Shown in pieces: positions 1 through 8,159 of a DNA stretch of 34,034 bases; position 1 is the first letter of the stretch; every line of letters begins with the position of its first letter. Location: positions 1-34,034 of the forward strand of contig USEW01000005.1 in assembly GCA_900553845.1 (NCBI GenBank), read 5' to 3'. The notes beneath the pieces are model-generated. The model was given only the letters and a program-made list of their open reading frames with translations, had not been told where the DNA came from and ran no database searches. Source of the stretch: an uncultured bacterium. GTDB taxonomy: Bacteria; Cyanobacteriota; Vampirovibrionia; Gastranaerophilales; Gastranaerophilaceae. The position numbers were made by a program, and so were the translations under genes.

Positions 1-192
1 TGGATTACGTCGGGTTCGGAACCGTAGCAACTCCGTTTCGCAATTTAACAATTGCGGCACTCCGTTAGGTTCCTTACAAGCAGGCAAGCCAGACGAATCC
101 GCTAGCACCCTTGCATATACCCTCTTTGGCGAAACAAATGGTTGTTGAAACAAAAAATGAATCGTCTTTGTTTCGTCCCAATCAGAGGACAT
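1..192 (-). CDS. Open reading frame running off the left edge (hypothetical, partial)
   Basis: On the minus strand an ATG at 192-190 opens a frame with no stop before base 1, giving at least 64 codons. The peptide begins MSSDWDETKTIHFLF and later includes VLADSSGLPACKEPNG and ETELLRFRTRRNP. I do not recognise a domain. The stretch is clearly GC-richer than the DNA to its right and contains several inverted repeats (see the repeat entry). It could therefore be the start of a real gene, the edge of a mobile or repeated element, or a structured non-coding segment that happens to be open. It is divergent from thrB. There is no convincing Shine-Dalgarno upstream of the ATG. Whether this is protein-coding is uncertain. 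Confidence 0.3.
   Translation of the reverse strand, partial: MSSDWDETKTIHFLFQQPFVSPKRVYARVLADSSGLPACKEPNGVPQLLNCETELLRFRTRRNP
18..175. repeat. Cluster of inverted and direct repeats in a GC-rich segment
   Basis: An outer arm GGAACC (18-23) pairs with GGTTCC (68-73). Inside it CGCAATT (39-45) pairs with AATTGCG (50-56) around a 4-nt loop, and GCAACTCCGTT (27-37) is repeated almost exactly as GCACTCCGTT (57-66). Further right CGAAACAAA (130-138) pairs with TTTGTTTCG (167-175). So many short pairings in under 200 bp suggest a structured RNA or the end of a repeated element. No family is recognised. Confidence 0.4.
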
Positions 193-220
193 AATATAAT
201 AAATATAATAAGAAAATCAC

Positions 221-233
221 TCCACATAGTGGA
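221..233. promoter_or_regulatory. 13-bp palindrome upstream of thrB
   Basis: TCCAC-ATA-GTGGA is a perfect inverted repeat about 35 bp before the thrB start, in otherwise featureless AT-rich sequence. It has the size and symmetry of a dimeric repressor site, or of a small hairpin in the leader. Function is inferred from symmetry and position only. Confidence 0.25.
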
Positions 234-266
234 AATAAACAAAAGGATTGAAAGTAAATAAAAAAT

Positions 267-1196
267 ATGAAAGTAAAAGTAAAAGTACCGGCGACAACTG
301 CAAATTTTGGTCCCGGATTTGATTGTTTGGGTATGGCATTGCCAATATATAATGAAATAACAGTAGAAGAAACTGTCATGCCTGGTTCGGGTGTAAGTAT
401 ACAGATTGTTAATAAACGTGATGATGACGGAGTTTTGTTTATACCAACAGATGAAAACAATATCGTTTATAAATCAATTGAGCTTCTTTATAATTCAATA
501 GGAATGACACCAAGTGAGCTTAAAATAACAATTGAAACCAATATTCCTTTAACTAGAGGAATGGGAAGCAGTGCATCAGTAATAATAGGAGGTGTTATGG
601 CAGCAAATAAACTGCTTGGGAATCCTGCTGATGAAGCAGCTATACTTACTATTGCACGCGAAGTCGAAGGGCATCTTGATAATATTGTTCCAGCTTATGC
701 AGGCGGATTTTGTTTGAGTTCAAATGATGATGACGGAAGTATAGTTTATGAAAAATTAAACTGGTCAAAAGATTGGAAAATAAATATATGTGTGCCTGAT
801 TTTGAACTTGCCACTAATATTTCCCGTTCGGTTTTGCCACAATGCGTTCGTATGAAAGACGCAACATATAATCTAAGCCATTTGGGATTGCTTATAAAAG
901 CTTGTGAAAAACAAGATAGCAGTTTACTTAAAAAAGCACTTAAAGACAAACTGCACGAACCATACCGCGAAAAACTAATAGCAGGCTTTGGAACAATACG
1001 TGAACGGTTTAAAAACTTAAACGATGTTTACGGAACAGTTCTTTCAGGCGCAGGACCCTCAATTGCTGTTATCTCAAACATTGATGCTGTATCTGAAGTC
1101 AGGGATTCGGTTAAACAAATATGGAGTGATTTAAATATTAAATCACAAGTTTTTACGTTTGATATTGAACAAAACGGGGCAACTTTTGTCGAATAA
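267..1196 (+). CDS. thrB: Homoserine kinase (GHMP kinase family)
   Basis: Phosphorylates L-homoserine with ATP to O-phosphohomoserine, the step before threonine synthase; cytosolic. The 309-residue length is normal for ThrB. Motif 1 PATTANFGPGFD is at residues 8-19. The glycine-rich ATP loop is P-L-T-R-G-M-G-S-S-A-S at about 94-104, with Met where most homologues have Leu. EGHLDNIVPAYAGG at 134-147 matches the usual EGHPDN-x-x-P block, and LSGAGPS near the C-terminus is GHMP motif 3. The ATG follows an AAAGGA-like sequence at 243-247, a rather long way upstream. The 3' end overlaps the start of the prenyl synthase gene, which suggests co-transcription. Other GHMP kinases such as mevalonate kinase are less likely given the ThrB-type N-terminal motif. 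Confidence 0.93.
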   Translation: MKVKVKVPATTANFGPGFDCLGMALPIYNEITVEETVMPGSGVSIQIVNKRDDDGVLFIPTDENNIVYKSIELLYNSIGMTPSELKITIETNIPLTRGMGSSASVIIGGVMAANKLLGNPADEAAILTIAREVEGHLDNIVPAYAGGFCLSSNDDDGSIVYEKLNWSKDWKINICVPDFELATNISRSVLPQCVRMKDATYNLSHLGLLIKACEKQDSSLLKKALKDKLHEPYREKLIAGFGTIRERFKNLNDVYGTVLSGAGPSIAVISNIDAVSEVRDSVKQIWSDLNIKSQVFTFDIEQNGATFVE

Positions 1197-2109
1197 TGAT
1201 TTTATAAAAATAAAAAAATTCTTAAAATGCTATTATGACACATTATATTTAAATATTGAAAACAAACTGTGCTATATTGAAAAAGCTTTAAAAGAAGAAA
1301 TAAAAGACTTTTTAAAATATTCCAAAAATATAAGAAGTATTGTTTTGTTTTTACTGTGCCTTGCAAATGATACGGAAATTGACGAAAATATAATAAAAAT
1401 AGGTGCAATAACAGAACTTATACATAATGCTTCTATAATTCATGATGATGTAGTTGATAAAGCCCAAATAAGACGCGGAAAAAAAACATTTAATAAAAAA
1501 TACGATAATAAATTTGCCTGCCTGCTTGGTGATTATATACTAACAATTGCCGTAAAAGAAATGTATAGCCTTAATTCCCAGAGGATTGAAAAATATTTTA
1601 ACCGCACTATTAACCATATGTGTTTAGGGGAAATTAACCAGTATAAAAATAGAAATATTGTCTCAGATATAAACAATTATATAATTAAATGCATAAAAAA
1701 AACTTCACTGCTTTTTGAAGCACCGATTTATGCCTATTGCGTTTTATATGTAAAAGAATATAAAAAAGCAATAAAATTTATAAAATTTGCTAGATATTTA
1801 GGAATAGCTTTTCAGATAAAAGACGATTTAAATAATATATTGGACGAAAATAAACAAAAACCGTTATTAAATGATATACAAAACAGAATATATAACAGCA
1901 GCTTTATATACGCTTATAACGATTATCCTGAATTATTAAAGAAAAGCAAAAAGGATATTATTGAAATAGTTAGAAAAGAAAAGTATACTTATAAAAGCAT
2001 AAACCTTATTGAAAAATATGTAAATAAAGCTGAAAACGAGCTTGATTGTATAAAAGAGAGTATTAATAAAGAATACTTATTTACAATTTTAAATATGTTT
2101 ATGTTATGA
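1186..2109 (+). CDS. Polyprenyl diphosphate synthase-like protein
   Basis: Trans-isoprenyl diphosphate synthases extend allylic diphosphates with isopentenyl diphosphate, giving chains for quinones or carriers. The first aspartate-rich motif is intact: HDDVVDKAQIRRG, with DDVVD at about residues 87-91, followed by the conserved LLGDYIL. A GEINQY element (usual GE-x-x-Q) follows. The second motif reads FQIKDDLNNILDE, so the third acidic residue of canonical DDxxD is Asn. No ATG is available near the start. I prefer TTG 1186, which has GGGG at 1176-1179 six bases upstream; TTG 1159 is an upstream alternative. The gene overlaps the thrB end by about 11 nt. At about 307 residues and very lysine/isoleucine-rich, it may be a divergent heptaprenyl- or octaprenyl-type enzyme or a non-catalytic partner subunit. 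Confidence 0.8.
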   Translation: MSNNDFIKIKKFLKCYYDTLYLNIENKLCYIEKALKEEIKDFLKYSKNIRSIVLFLLCLANDTEIDENIIKIGAITELIHNASIIHDDVVDKAQIRRGKKTFNKKYDNKFACLLGDYILTIAVKEMYSLNSQRIEKYFNRTINHMCLGEINQYKNRNIVSDINNYIIKCIKKTSLLFEAPIYAYCVLYVKEYKKAIKFIKFARYLGIAFQIKDDLNNILDENKQKPLLNDIQNRIYNSSFIYAYNDYPELLKKSKKDIIEIVRKEKYTYKSINLIEKYVNKAENELDCIKESINKEYLFTILNMFML

Positions 2110-2134
2110 TTACTTAAAAAGGTAGGTATGCTGA

Positions 2135-4996
2135 GTGTTTTATTCTATAATTAAACAAAAGAGGGATAGCTGGTATGGTTCTAAGGAATGTACTGTTAAA
2201 GAATTGGTTAAGTACATGGAAGATGCCCGTGAACTTAGAGAGGTTCAAATTGATGCTATAAAGACATATCTATTCTTGAAGATTGCTTGTAATAACAGAC
2301 CTTTATGGGAACTGTTTTATAAGGGCACTTTTAATACATTGGACGTGTCGACATTAGAAATTGCTCAAAACACAAGAGATTTTTTGAATAATAACCCTTG
2401 TGCATTAGCTTTATACCAGTATGCGGTTACTCAAAATGATAAGGGTGAGCAAGTATCAGTAAAATTAGAAAAAGAGATAAAGTCTAATTTTGATAAAATA
2501 GATTACAAGGAAGTTTTTAAAAACCTTTTTTACAATGTAGAATATACGGACTATCTTTTCAGCTTGCCAATGGGTGCTGGAAAAACTTACCTAATGGCTT
2601 GTTTTATCTATCTGGATTTGTATTTTGCTCTTAATGAACCTAAAAATAGAAATTTTGCTCACAATTTCATTATACTTGCACCGTCTGGTTTAAAAAGTTC
2701 TGTAATTCCTAGTTTAAAAACAATACAAAGATTTAATCCTAGTTGGATTATACCAGAACCTGTTGCATCTAAATTAAAACAGATAATTAAGTTTGAAGTC
2801 CTAGACCAGAGCAGAACGGCAAGCAAAAGCAATAAAGTAAAGAACCCTAATGTACAGAAAATTGCCATACATCAACCATTAGAAGAGTTGTTTGGTTTAG
2901 TAGCCGTAACTAATGCTGAAAAGGTTATTCTTGATAGAGTTGAAAAGAAAACACAAGACCAGCAAAAACTCATGAGTAATGAAGAACTTGCAAAATACAA
3001 CGCATCAAATGAGCTAAGAGCTTTAATAGGCAAGATACCTAATTTGTCCGTTTATATAGATGAAGTTCACCATGCAACATCCGATAGCATCAAATTAAGA
3101 GGAGTTGTAACCGAATGGGGTAGAAATGATACTCTTAACTCAGTAATTGGTTTTTCAGGAACTCCATATTTAGAAAAAGCCGATAATGTAAAAATTACAG
3201 ATAACCTAAAAACTCAAAACAAAGAAATCACAAATGTTGTACATTACTATCCTCTAGTTGAAGGGGTAGGAAACTTTTTGAAGAAACCTATTGTTAAGAT
3301 TTCAGATAGTACAGACAGATTATCTATTGTGGAAAATGGGTTAAAAGAGTTCTTTGATTTATATAAAGATACTGTGTATCCTGACGGAACGAAAGCTAAA
3401 CTTGGCATATATTGTGGAACAATAGAAACCCTTGAAGAACATATCTATCCTTTATGCTATAGAATTGCTTCTCAATATGGTTTAAACAGTGATGAGGTTA
3501 TTCTGAAATTTCATGGTGGAAACAAAGTTTATCCCGAACCTTTAAATGCTGATAAAGAATTTGCCGTGCTTGATACAGATATGTCAAATATCAGAATAGT
3601 TTTACTTGTGCAAATCGGCAAAGAAGGCTGGGATTGCAAGAGTTTAACTGGTATTATTCTTTCTCAAGAGGGCGATTGCCCCACAAACATGGTATTGCAA
3701 ACAAGTTGTAGATGTTTAAGACAAGTTGATAAAAAACAAGTTGAAACAGCTTTGATATATCTAAATGAGTCTAACTCTAATAAATTACAGTTACAACTGC
3801 AAAAGCAACATCATATTGGATTGAAAGAATTTCAATCTGGCAGCAAAAAAGAAGCTGATATATTGAACAGATATAATAGGATGGATAAGCTAAAAGTACC
3901 ACCAATAGATTTTTATCAAATGAAAGTTGAATATAATACTATCGTACTCCAAGTTGCTGACCCTAGTAAAATCGTAAATGTAGCTAACAATGAAGACAGG
4001 CATGAAATGATTATGGAACAAAACTTCATGACTGGTGAAATAATTAGCTATGACCCTAAAACTATTGAGAGAGGTGATATTGTAGCAAACTTCAATATCT
4101 GGCTTCATACAATTATAAAAGACAGTTTTAATACCCTGTCTTATTCAGATTTATTACCATACAAAAAAGAACTTGAAAAAATCTTTGATAAGATTACCTA
4201 TACAAAAGACAATATATGCTATTTTTCATCTAAGTTTAATACAAAAAATATTGAAGCTAATATCAGAAAAGTCTTTTGTGATATAAGAGAAGTTGAAACC
4301 AAAGAAGATGTTATTAAAAAAAGTGCTAGCTTACTTATTGTTGAAAAATTAACATCACCTATTGAAACCTTTGAAAAAGAAAGATATATTCCTTGTGCTG
4401 AAGTTGTTGAAAAAATTGTTCAAGAAGATGAATGTTGCGCATTAACTGATGAAGAAATAAAAATAGCTGATATGTTAAGGAAATCTGGCAATGAAAAAAT
4501 GGCTCAAGAGTTAGAAAGTAAAGCTAAGATTGAACATCCCGAAAAAGATAAAACATATCATTATTTACCATATAAAACTGACAGTTCTTTTGAAAGAAGC
4601 TATTTATCTAGCTTGCTAAGTATAAAAGCCTTTCAAGAAAACAATCTTGAAGTTTATTATAACGGCGATGAAACATTAACAGAATTTACCTTAAAAACAT
4701 TCAAGAAGACATCCAATGGCTGGAAATATATAGGAAAATACACTCCAGATTTTCTTATTTTACAAAGAAAGAATAACAATATAGATAAGATTATGATTGT
4801 CGAAACAAAAGGCAGTGCTTATGCTGACAAATTCAAAGATAAACGAGAGTTTATGAAAGAATTTGTTAAACAAAATAATGAAAAGTTTAAGTATAACAGG
4901 TTTGATTTTATGTACCTGCAAGACGACTTGCCTGAAAAAGAAAAAATTACTCAGACATCAGCCAAGATTGAAGAATTTTTTAAAGGAGATAAGTAG
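2135..4996 (+). CDS. res: Type III restriction enzyme, Res subunit (SF2 helicase-nuclease)
   Basis: Res subunits form a complex with Mod, use ATP to survey DNA between inversely oriented recognition sites and cut unmethylated DNA. Seen here: Walker A PMGAGKT at residues 145-151, the Walker B variant DEVHH at 309-313, motif III-like FSGTP at 340-344, then GKEGWDCKSL and QTSCRCLRQ, which correspond to helicase motifs V and VI. Near the C-terminus TPDFLI followed by IVETKGSAY (about 869-895) is a PD...ExK nuclease site. Length (953 aa) fits the family. The start is GTG 2135 with AAAGGTAGGT about ten bases upstream; the nearer ATG at 2128 is out of frame. The stop shares one base with the Mod start. 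Here Res precedes Mod, the reverse of the common mod-res order. It is the first gene right of the putative element boundary. Confidence 0.92.
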   Translation: MFYSIIKQKRDSWYGSKECTVKELVKYMEDARELREVQIDAIKTYLFLKIACNNRPLWELFYKGTFNTLDVSTLEIAQNTRDFLNNNPCALALYQYAVTQNDKGEQVSVKLEKEIKSNFDKIDYKEVFKNLFYNVEYTDYLFSLPMGAGKTYLMACFIYLDLYFALNEPKNRNFAHNFIILAPSGLKSSVIPSLKTIQRFNPSWIIPEPVASKLKQIIKFEVLDQSRTASKSNKVKNPNVQKIAIHQPLEELFGLVAVTNAEKVILDRVEKKTQDQQKLMSNEELAKYNASNELRALIGKIPNLSVYIDEVHHATSDSIKLRGVVTEWGRNDTLNSVIGFSGTPYLEKADNVKITDNLKTQNKEITNVVHYYPLVEGVGNFLKKPIVKISDSTDRLSIVENGLKEFFDLYKDTVYPDGTKAKLGIYCGTIETLEEHIYPLCYRIASQYGLNSDEVILKFHGGNKVYPEPLNADKEFAVLDTDMSNIRIVLLVQIGKEGWDCKSLTGIILSQEGDCPTNMVLQTSCRCLRQVDKKQVETALIYLNESNSNKLQLQLQKQHHIGLKEFQSGSKKEADILNRYNRMDKLKVPPIDFYQMKVEYNTIVLQVADPSKIVNVANNEDRHEMIMEQNFMTGEIISYDPKTIERGDIVANFNIWLHTIIKDSFNTLSYSDLLPYKKELEKIFDKITYTKDNICYFSSKFNTKNIEANIRKVFCDIREVETKEDVIKKSASLLIVEKLTSPIETFEKERYIPCAEVVEKIVQEDECCALTDEEIKIADMLRKSGNEKMAQELESKAKIEHPEKDKTYHYLPYKTDSSFERSYLSSLLSIKAFQENNLEVYYNGDETLTEFTLKTFKKTSNGWKYIGKYTPDFLILQRKNNNIDKIMIVETKGSAYADKFKDKREFMKEFVKQNNEKFKYNRFDFMYLQDDLPEKEKITQTSAKIEEFFKGDK

Positions 4997-6837
4997 TGGC
5001 AACAAGATATATACCATATTTCCCCGAACCAATTGAGGGACAAGCAATATTAAATAACTTTGTAAGAACATTAAAATATAATGGTAACGATAAGATTAAG
5101 GAGCATCTAAAGCGAGGGATGCCTTTATATGAAGTTGAAAAAGTGGAAACCGTTGGTACTAACCCTGATAATAATATGCTAATAAGAGGGGAATGTATCT
5201 CTGCTTGTGCGTATTTAAAGGATAAGGGGATTAAGGTTGACCTTGTTTATATCGACCCACCTTTTGCATCTGGAGCAGATTATGCTAAAAAGGTCTATTT
5301 AAGAAGAAACCCTAAAGTTGCTGAAGCTATCAGACAGGTTGAAGAAGAAATTGAAATGAATGATGATTTCAAGGCTTTTGAAGAAAAGATGTATGGTGAT
5401 GTTTGGAACAAAGAAGATTACCTAAATTGGATGTATGAGAACTTGTTAGCTATTAAAAGTGTTATGTCTGAAACTGCATCTATTTATGTACAACTTGACT
5501 ACAATATTGGGCATTATGTAAAAATACTTATGGATGAAATTTTTGGAGAAGATAAATTCAAAAATGAAATCATATGGCATTATATAAAAGGTGCAAGTGC
5601 CAATAATGCGTTTGGTAGAAAGCATCAAACAATATTTTTTTATAGCAAGAATGAAGATACTTATTTTGATTTAGATGCTGTTAGAATTGAGTACAATCCT
5701 GAAACAATAGCAAGGGCACAAAGAGGTGAAGCAAGGTATCAAAATGTAAATGCTGATAAATTGGAAGAAAAAGGAAAGAACCCTGGAGATGTTTGGTCTG
5801 ATATATTTGCAGTGCAAGGAAATTCTATTCAAAACACAGATTATGCTACACAAAAACCAGAAGCTCTTTTAGAACGAATTATTAAAGCAAGTTCAGATAA
5901 AAATAAGGTTGTAGCAGATTTCTTTGGGGGTAGCGGGGTAACAGCTAAAGTTGCAAGCGATTTAAACCGCAAATTTATTCATTGTGATATAGGAATTAAC
6001 AGTATCCAAACAACCAGAGATAGACTCGTTGCAAGCAAGGCTGAGTTTGATGTTCTTGAAATTAAAGACGGAGTATCTTTATATCGTAATCCTGTTCAGA
6101 CAATGGATAAGATGAATAGTTTAATTAAAGGACTAAGAAATGAAGATGCACTGGATGAATTTTGGGAAGGTGCTATTCAAGACAGTAAAGAGGGTTTAAT
6201 TCCTGTATATGTACCAAACTTAATGGATAGTTCAACAAAACTTTTAGACAAGGCTCTTATGACTGATATTATAAGAGTTGCAATTCCTGATTTACCAGAA
6301 GATGTTAAGAAAGTTATTGTATATTACATTGACATAACCTCAATAGAAGAAATACGACAAGTCATTGATGAAGATGACACAACAACTATTGAAATTGAAC
6401 TCAGAGACCTTAAAGAACTGTTGGCTGATGTTGTAATTGAAGACCATATTGAGTATTCATTGAATGAAATACAAGAAAAGACTTGCTCTGAGTATGAAAT
6501 CAGGATTGATAAGTTTATATCAGATAGAGTTATTCAAAAGATTGAAGAATATAATGCAAGAAGACAGGCACAATGCTTAAAAACATCTAAAGAGTATAAA
6601 CCTATAACATTGAGTGATAATGGACTTGAAACGATTGAATACATATCTGTTGATTGCACAAACTCTGATGGAATATGGAAGAGTGATAGTGAAATCAAGA
6701 TTGATAAGAATTCCTATGTTGTATTGAACGGTAACAAGACCAAAGAATTTTGGAGCGGAACAATTAAATCAGAACAAAAACCTTTAAGACTAAAGGTTCG
6801 TAACATCTGTGGGGATGAAAGTATAATAAAATTGTAA
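4996..6837 (+). CDS. mod: Type III DNA methyltransferase, Mod subunit (beta-class, N6-adenine type)
   Basis: Mod recognises the target sequence, methylates adenine with S-adenosylmethionine and supplies specificity to Res. Catalytic motif IV DPPF is at residues 87-90 in VDLVYIDPPFASG, and the SAM-binding motif I FFGGSG is near 311-316 in VVADFFGGSGVTAK. The order IV before I marks the beta class typical of type III Mod. The segment between them carries the target-recognition region, followed by a long C-terminal part (about 340-613) rich in charged residues. The start is GTG 4996, overlapping the Res stop by one base, with AAAGGAGA at 4982-4989. The tight coupling says the two are made together. 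Recognition sequence cannot be read from the protein. Confidence 0.92.
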   Translation: MATRYIPYFPEPIEGQAILNNFVRTLKYNGNDKIKEHLKRGMPLYEVEKVETVGTNPDNNMLIRGECISACAYLKDKGIKVDLVYIDPPFASGADYAKKVYLRRNPKVAEAIRQVEEEIEMNDDFKAFEEKMYGDVWNKEDYLNWMYENLLAIKSVMSETASIYVQLDYNIGHYVKILMDEIFGEDKFKNEIIWHYIKGASANNAFGRKHQTIFFYSKNEDTYFDLDAVRIEYNPETIARAQRGEARYQNVNADKLEEKGKNPGDVWSDIFAVQGNSIQNTDYATQKPEALLERIIKASSDKNKVVADFFGGSGVTAKVASDLNRKFIHCDIGINSIQTTRDRLVASKAEFDVLEIKDGVSLYRNPVQTMDKMNSLIKGLRNEDALDEFWEGAIQDSKEGLIPVYVPNLMDSSTKLLDKALMTDIIRVAIPDLPEDVKKVIVYYIDITSIEEIRQVIDEDDTTTIEIELRDLKELLADVVIEDHIEYSLNEIQEKTCSEYEIRIDKFISDRVIQKIEEYNARRQAQCLKTSKEYKPITLSDNGLETIEYISVDCTNSDGIWKSDSEIKIDKNSYVVLNGNKTKEFWSGTIKSEQKPLRLKVRNICGDESIIKL

Positions 6838-6840
6838 AGG

Positions 6841-6969
6841 ATTGAAGCAATTGCTTTATTATCCTTGTTCCTGAGTGTGATTTCACTATCCGTAGCAACA
6901 GTAAAGATTGTCAAAGGACTTCCAAAGTTGAATTTTGAGGAAGCAGAGAAAGTTAAAATGGAGGTATAG
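6841..6969 (+). CDS. Possible small single-helix membrane peptide between mod and the NDT-like gene
   Basis: Directly after the mod stop codon, in the same frame, the sequence stays open to TAG 6967-6969. It encodes IEAIALLSLFLSVISLSVAT followed by a charged tail ending EEAEKVKMEV. This is a classic short transmembrane helix plus cytosolic tail. There is no ATG near the beginning; initiation could be at TTG 6865 or GTG 6877, from a non-standard codon, or the segment could be a Mod extension reached by readthrough of TAA. No good Shine-Dalgarno is seen. Real coding status is uncertain. Confidence 0.25.
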   Translation: MEAIALLSLFLSVISLSVATVKIVKGLPKLNFEEAEKVKMEV

Positions 6970-6970
6970 A

Positions 6971-8101
6971 ATGGATATGTACGCAGAAGGTTGTCAATGC
7001 CCTATATGCAATAACACTGATGAAGTTACTTTTTCAAGTAACAGTTTATATGAATGTCCTATATGTGGAAAGTTTCAAATGCCTATTATATTTGACATCT
7101 CTAAAAGTCTTAACGATGACCTGAGACTTAAAGTTAGGTATGCAGTGAAGAAGAATAATTTAGAAGAAGAAAATAAAGGATTAGCTAGACAATCTTTAAT
7201 TCTAACTGAGGAAAAATTACAGGAAATTGATGCTACGTATAACATTCCAAAACTACTGGATAAAATTGATTTAGTCTTAGAATATATTGAAAGCAAAACT
7301 GATTTTATTTCTCAAGAAATATGTATTGATTTTGATAAAGACTTCCCTCTGTTTTTCTGCAAAAATAATTATGAACTTACGCAAATAATAAAATATTTAA
7401 AGGAAGAAAAATATGTTACGTTAAATCGAGAAATAAATGGGAAAAGCCTTAGTATTGCTACAAAAAACTATGAAAATGATGTAAAGAAATATTCATGTAA
7501 TTATTATTGCCATGAAGAGGCGTTAAAAGATAAAAATAATATTATAAACTATAATATATGTTTTGTAAAATATGGTAAACGCTTTATAACTTTAACAACA
7601 AAAGCCTTAGAGTATTTAGCAAAAAAAGGCAAAAATAGTCTCAATTCAAAACAAGCCTTCGTTGCTATGTGGTTTAATGATAAAGAACATGAGGACAAAA
7701 TTCATTTTAGACCTGATATGCAGTCAATATATACAGATGCAATTAAACCTGCAATAGAAGACGGTAAAAGGTTTGAGTCAATTAAAATAGATAATGTTGA
7801 ACATACTAACGATATAAATGATGAAATGATTGCTCAAATAAGAAAAAGTAGGTTTATGGTAGCTGATTTAACAGGATATAGAGGAGGAGTGTATTGGGAA
7901 GCAGGATTTGCTTATGGTCTTGGAATGCCAGTAATATATACTTGTCATAAAGAGTGGTTAGAGACGAATAAAGGCTTAGGTATTGAAGGTGTACATTTCG
8001 ATTTAAGTCATAGAAACATAATTTTGTGGGATGATACTGAAGAAGGTCTTAAAAAGTTTCAGAATGATTTAAAAAATCGAATAGAAGCTATCATTGTATA
8101 A
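6971..8101 (+). CDS. Zinc-ribbon protein with C-terminal nucleoside 2-deoxyribosyltransferase-like domain
   Basis: The start is ATG 6971 with a strong GGAGGT five bases upstream, giving 376 residues. Residues 10-32 hold two CPIC pairs (C10/C13 and C29/C32), a likely zinc ribbon. The middle is helical and unrecognised. From about residue 225, AFVAMWFN leads into IRKSRFMVADLTGYRGG and VYWEAGFAYGLGMPVIYTC (about 290-325). This resembles the nucleoside 2-deoxyribosyltransferase fold (D-x-x-G-x-x-x-E-x-G-x-A), which is related to TIR-type domains; the Glu of WEAGFA is the expected catalytic residue. Family members cleave N-glycosidic bonds in nucleosides, and relatives act on nucleotides. Its place right after res-mod suggests a defence accessory or effector, which is inference. 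A role in nucleotide salvage is the main alternative. Confidence 0.72.
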   Translation: MDMYAEGCQCPICNNTDEVTFSSNSLYECPICGKFQMPIIFDISKSLNDDLRLKVRYAVKKNNLEEENKGLARQSLILTEEKLQEIDATYNIPKLLDKIDLVLEYIESKTDFISQEICIDFDKDFPLFFCKNNYELTQIIKYLKEEKYVTLNREINGKSLSIATKNYENDVKKYSCNYYCHEEALKDKNNIINYNICFVKYGKRFITLTTKALEYLAKKGKNSLNSKQAFVAMWFNDKEHEDKIHFRPDMQSIYTDAIKPAIEDGKRFESIKIDNVEHTNDINDEMIAQIRKSRFMVADLTGYRGGVYWEAGFAYGLGMPVIYTCHKEWLETNKGLGIEGVHFDLSHRNIILWDDTEEGLKKFQNDLKNRIEAIIV

Positions 8102-8110
8102 ATAAAGAAA

Positions 8111-8140
8111 AGCTATCACTGTGAAGCATCAGTGATAGCT
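8111..8140 (-). terminator. Hairpin terminator between convergent genes
   Basis: AGCTATCACTG (8111-8121) and CAGTGATAGCT (8130-8140) form a perfect 11-bp stem around an 8-nt loop. Read leftward the stem is followed by TTTTCTTTATTTA, so it fits best as terminator of the minus-strand resolvase. Rightward there is no U-run, so termination of the NDT-like gene would be weaker. Confidence 0.65.
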
Positions 8141-8159
8141 AAAATGTAATCAAGAAAAG

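Noticed and set aside
182..460. Minus-strand frame of 92 codons over the start of thrB
   Set aside because: It overlaps thrB antisense and encodes a low-complexity hydrophobic phrase with no family resemblance.
2100..2140. Left attachment site matching the tRNA-Ala 3' end
   Set aside because: No copy of the 14804-14830 segment is found here; only short AT-rich coincidences occur, so I did not annotate a left junction.
6935..6970. Upstream TTG start for the NDT-like protein
   Set aside because: The extension MRKQRKLKWRYR has no ribosome site, while ATG 6971 has GGAGGT at ideal spacing.
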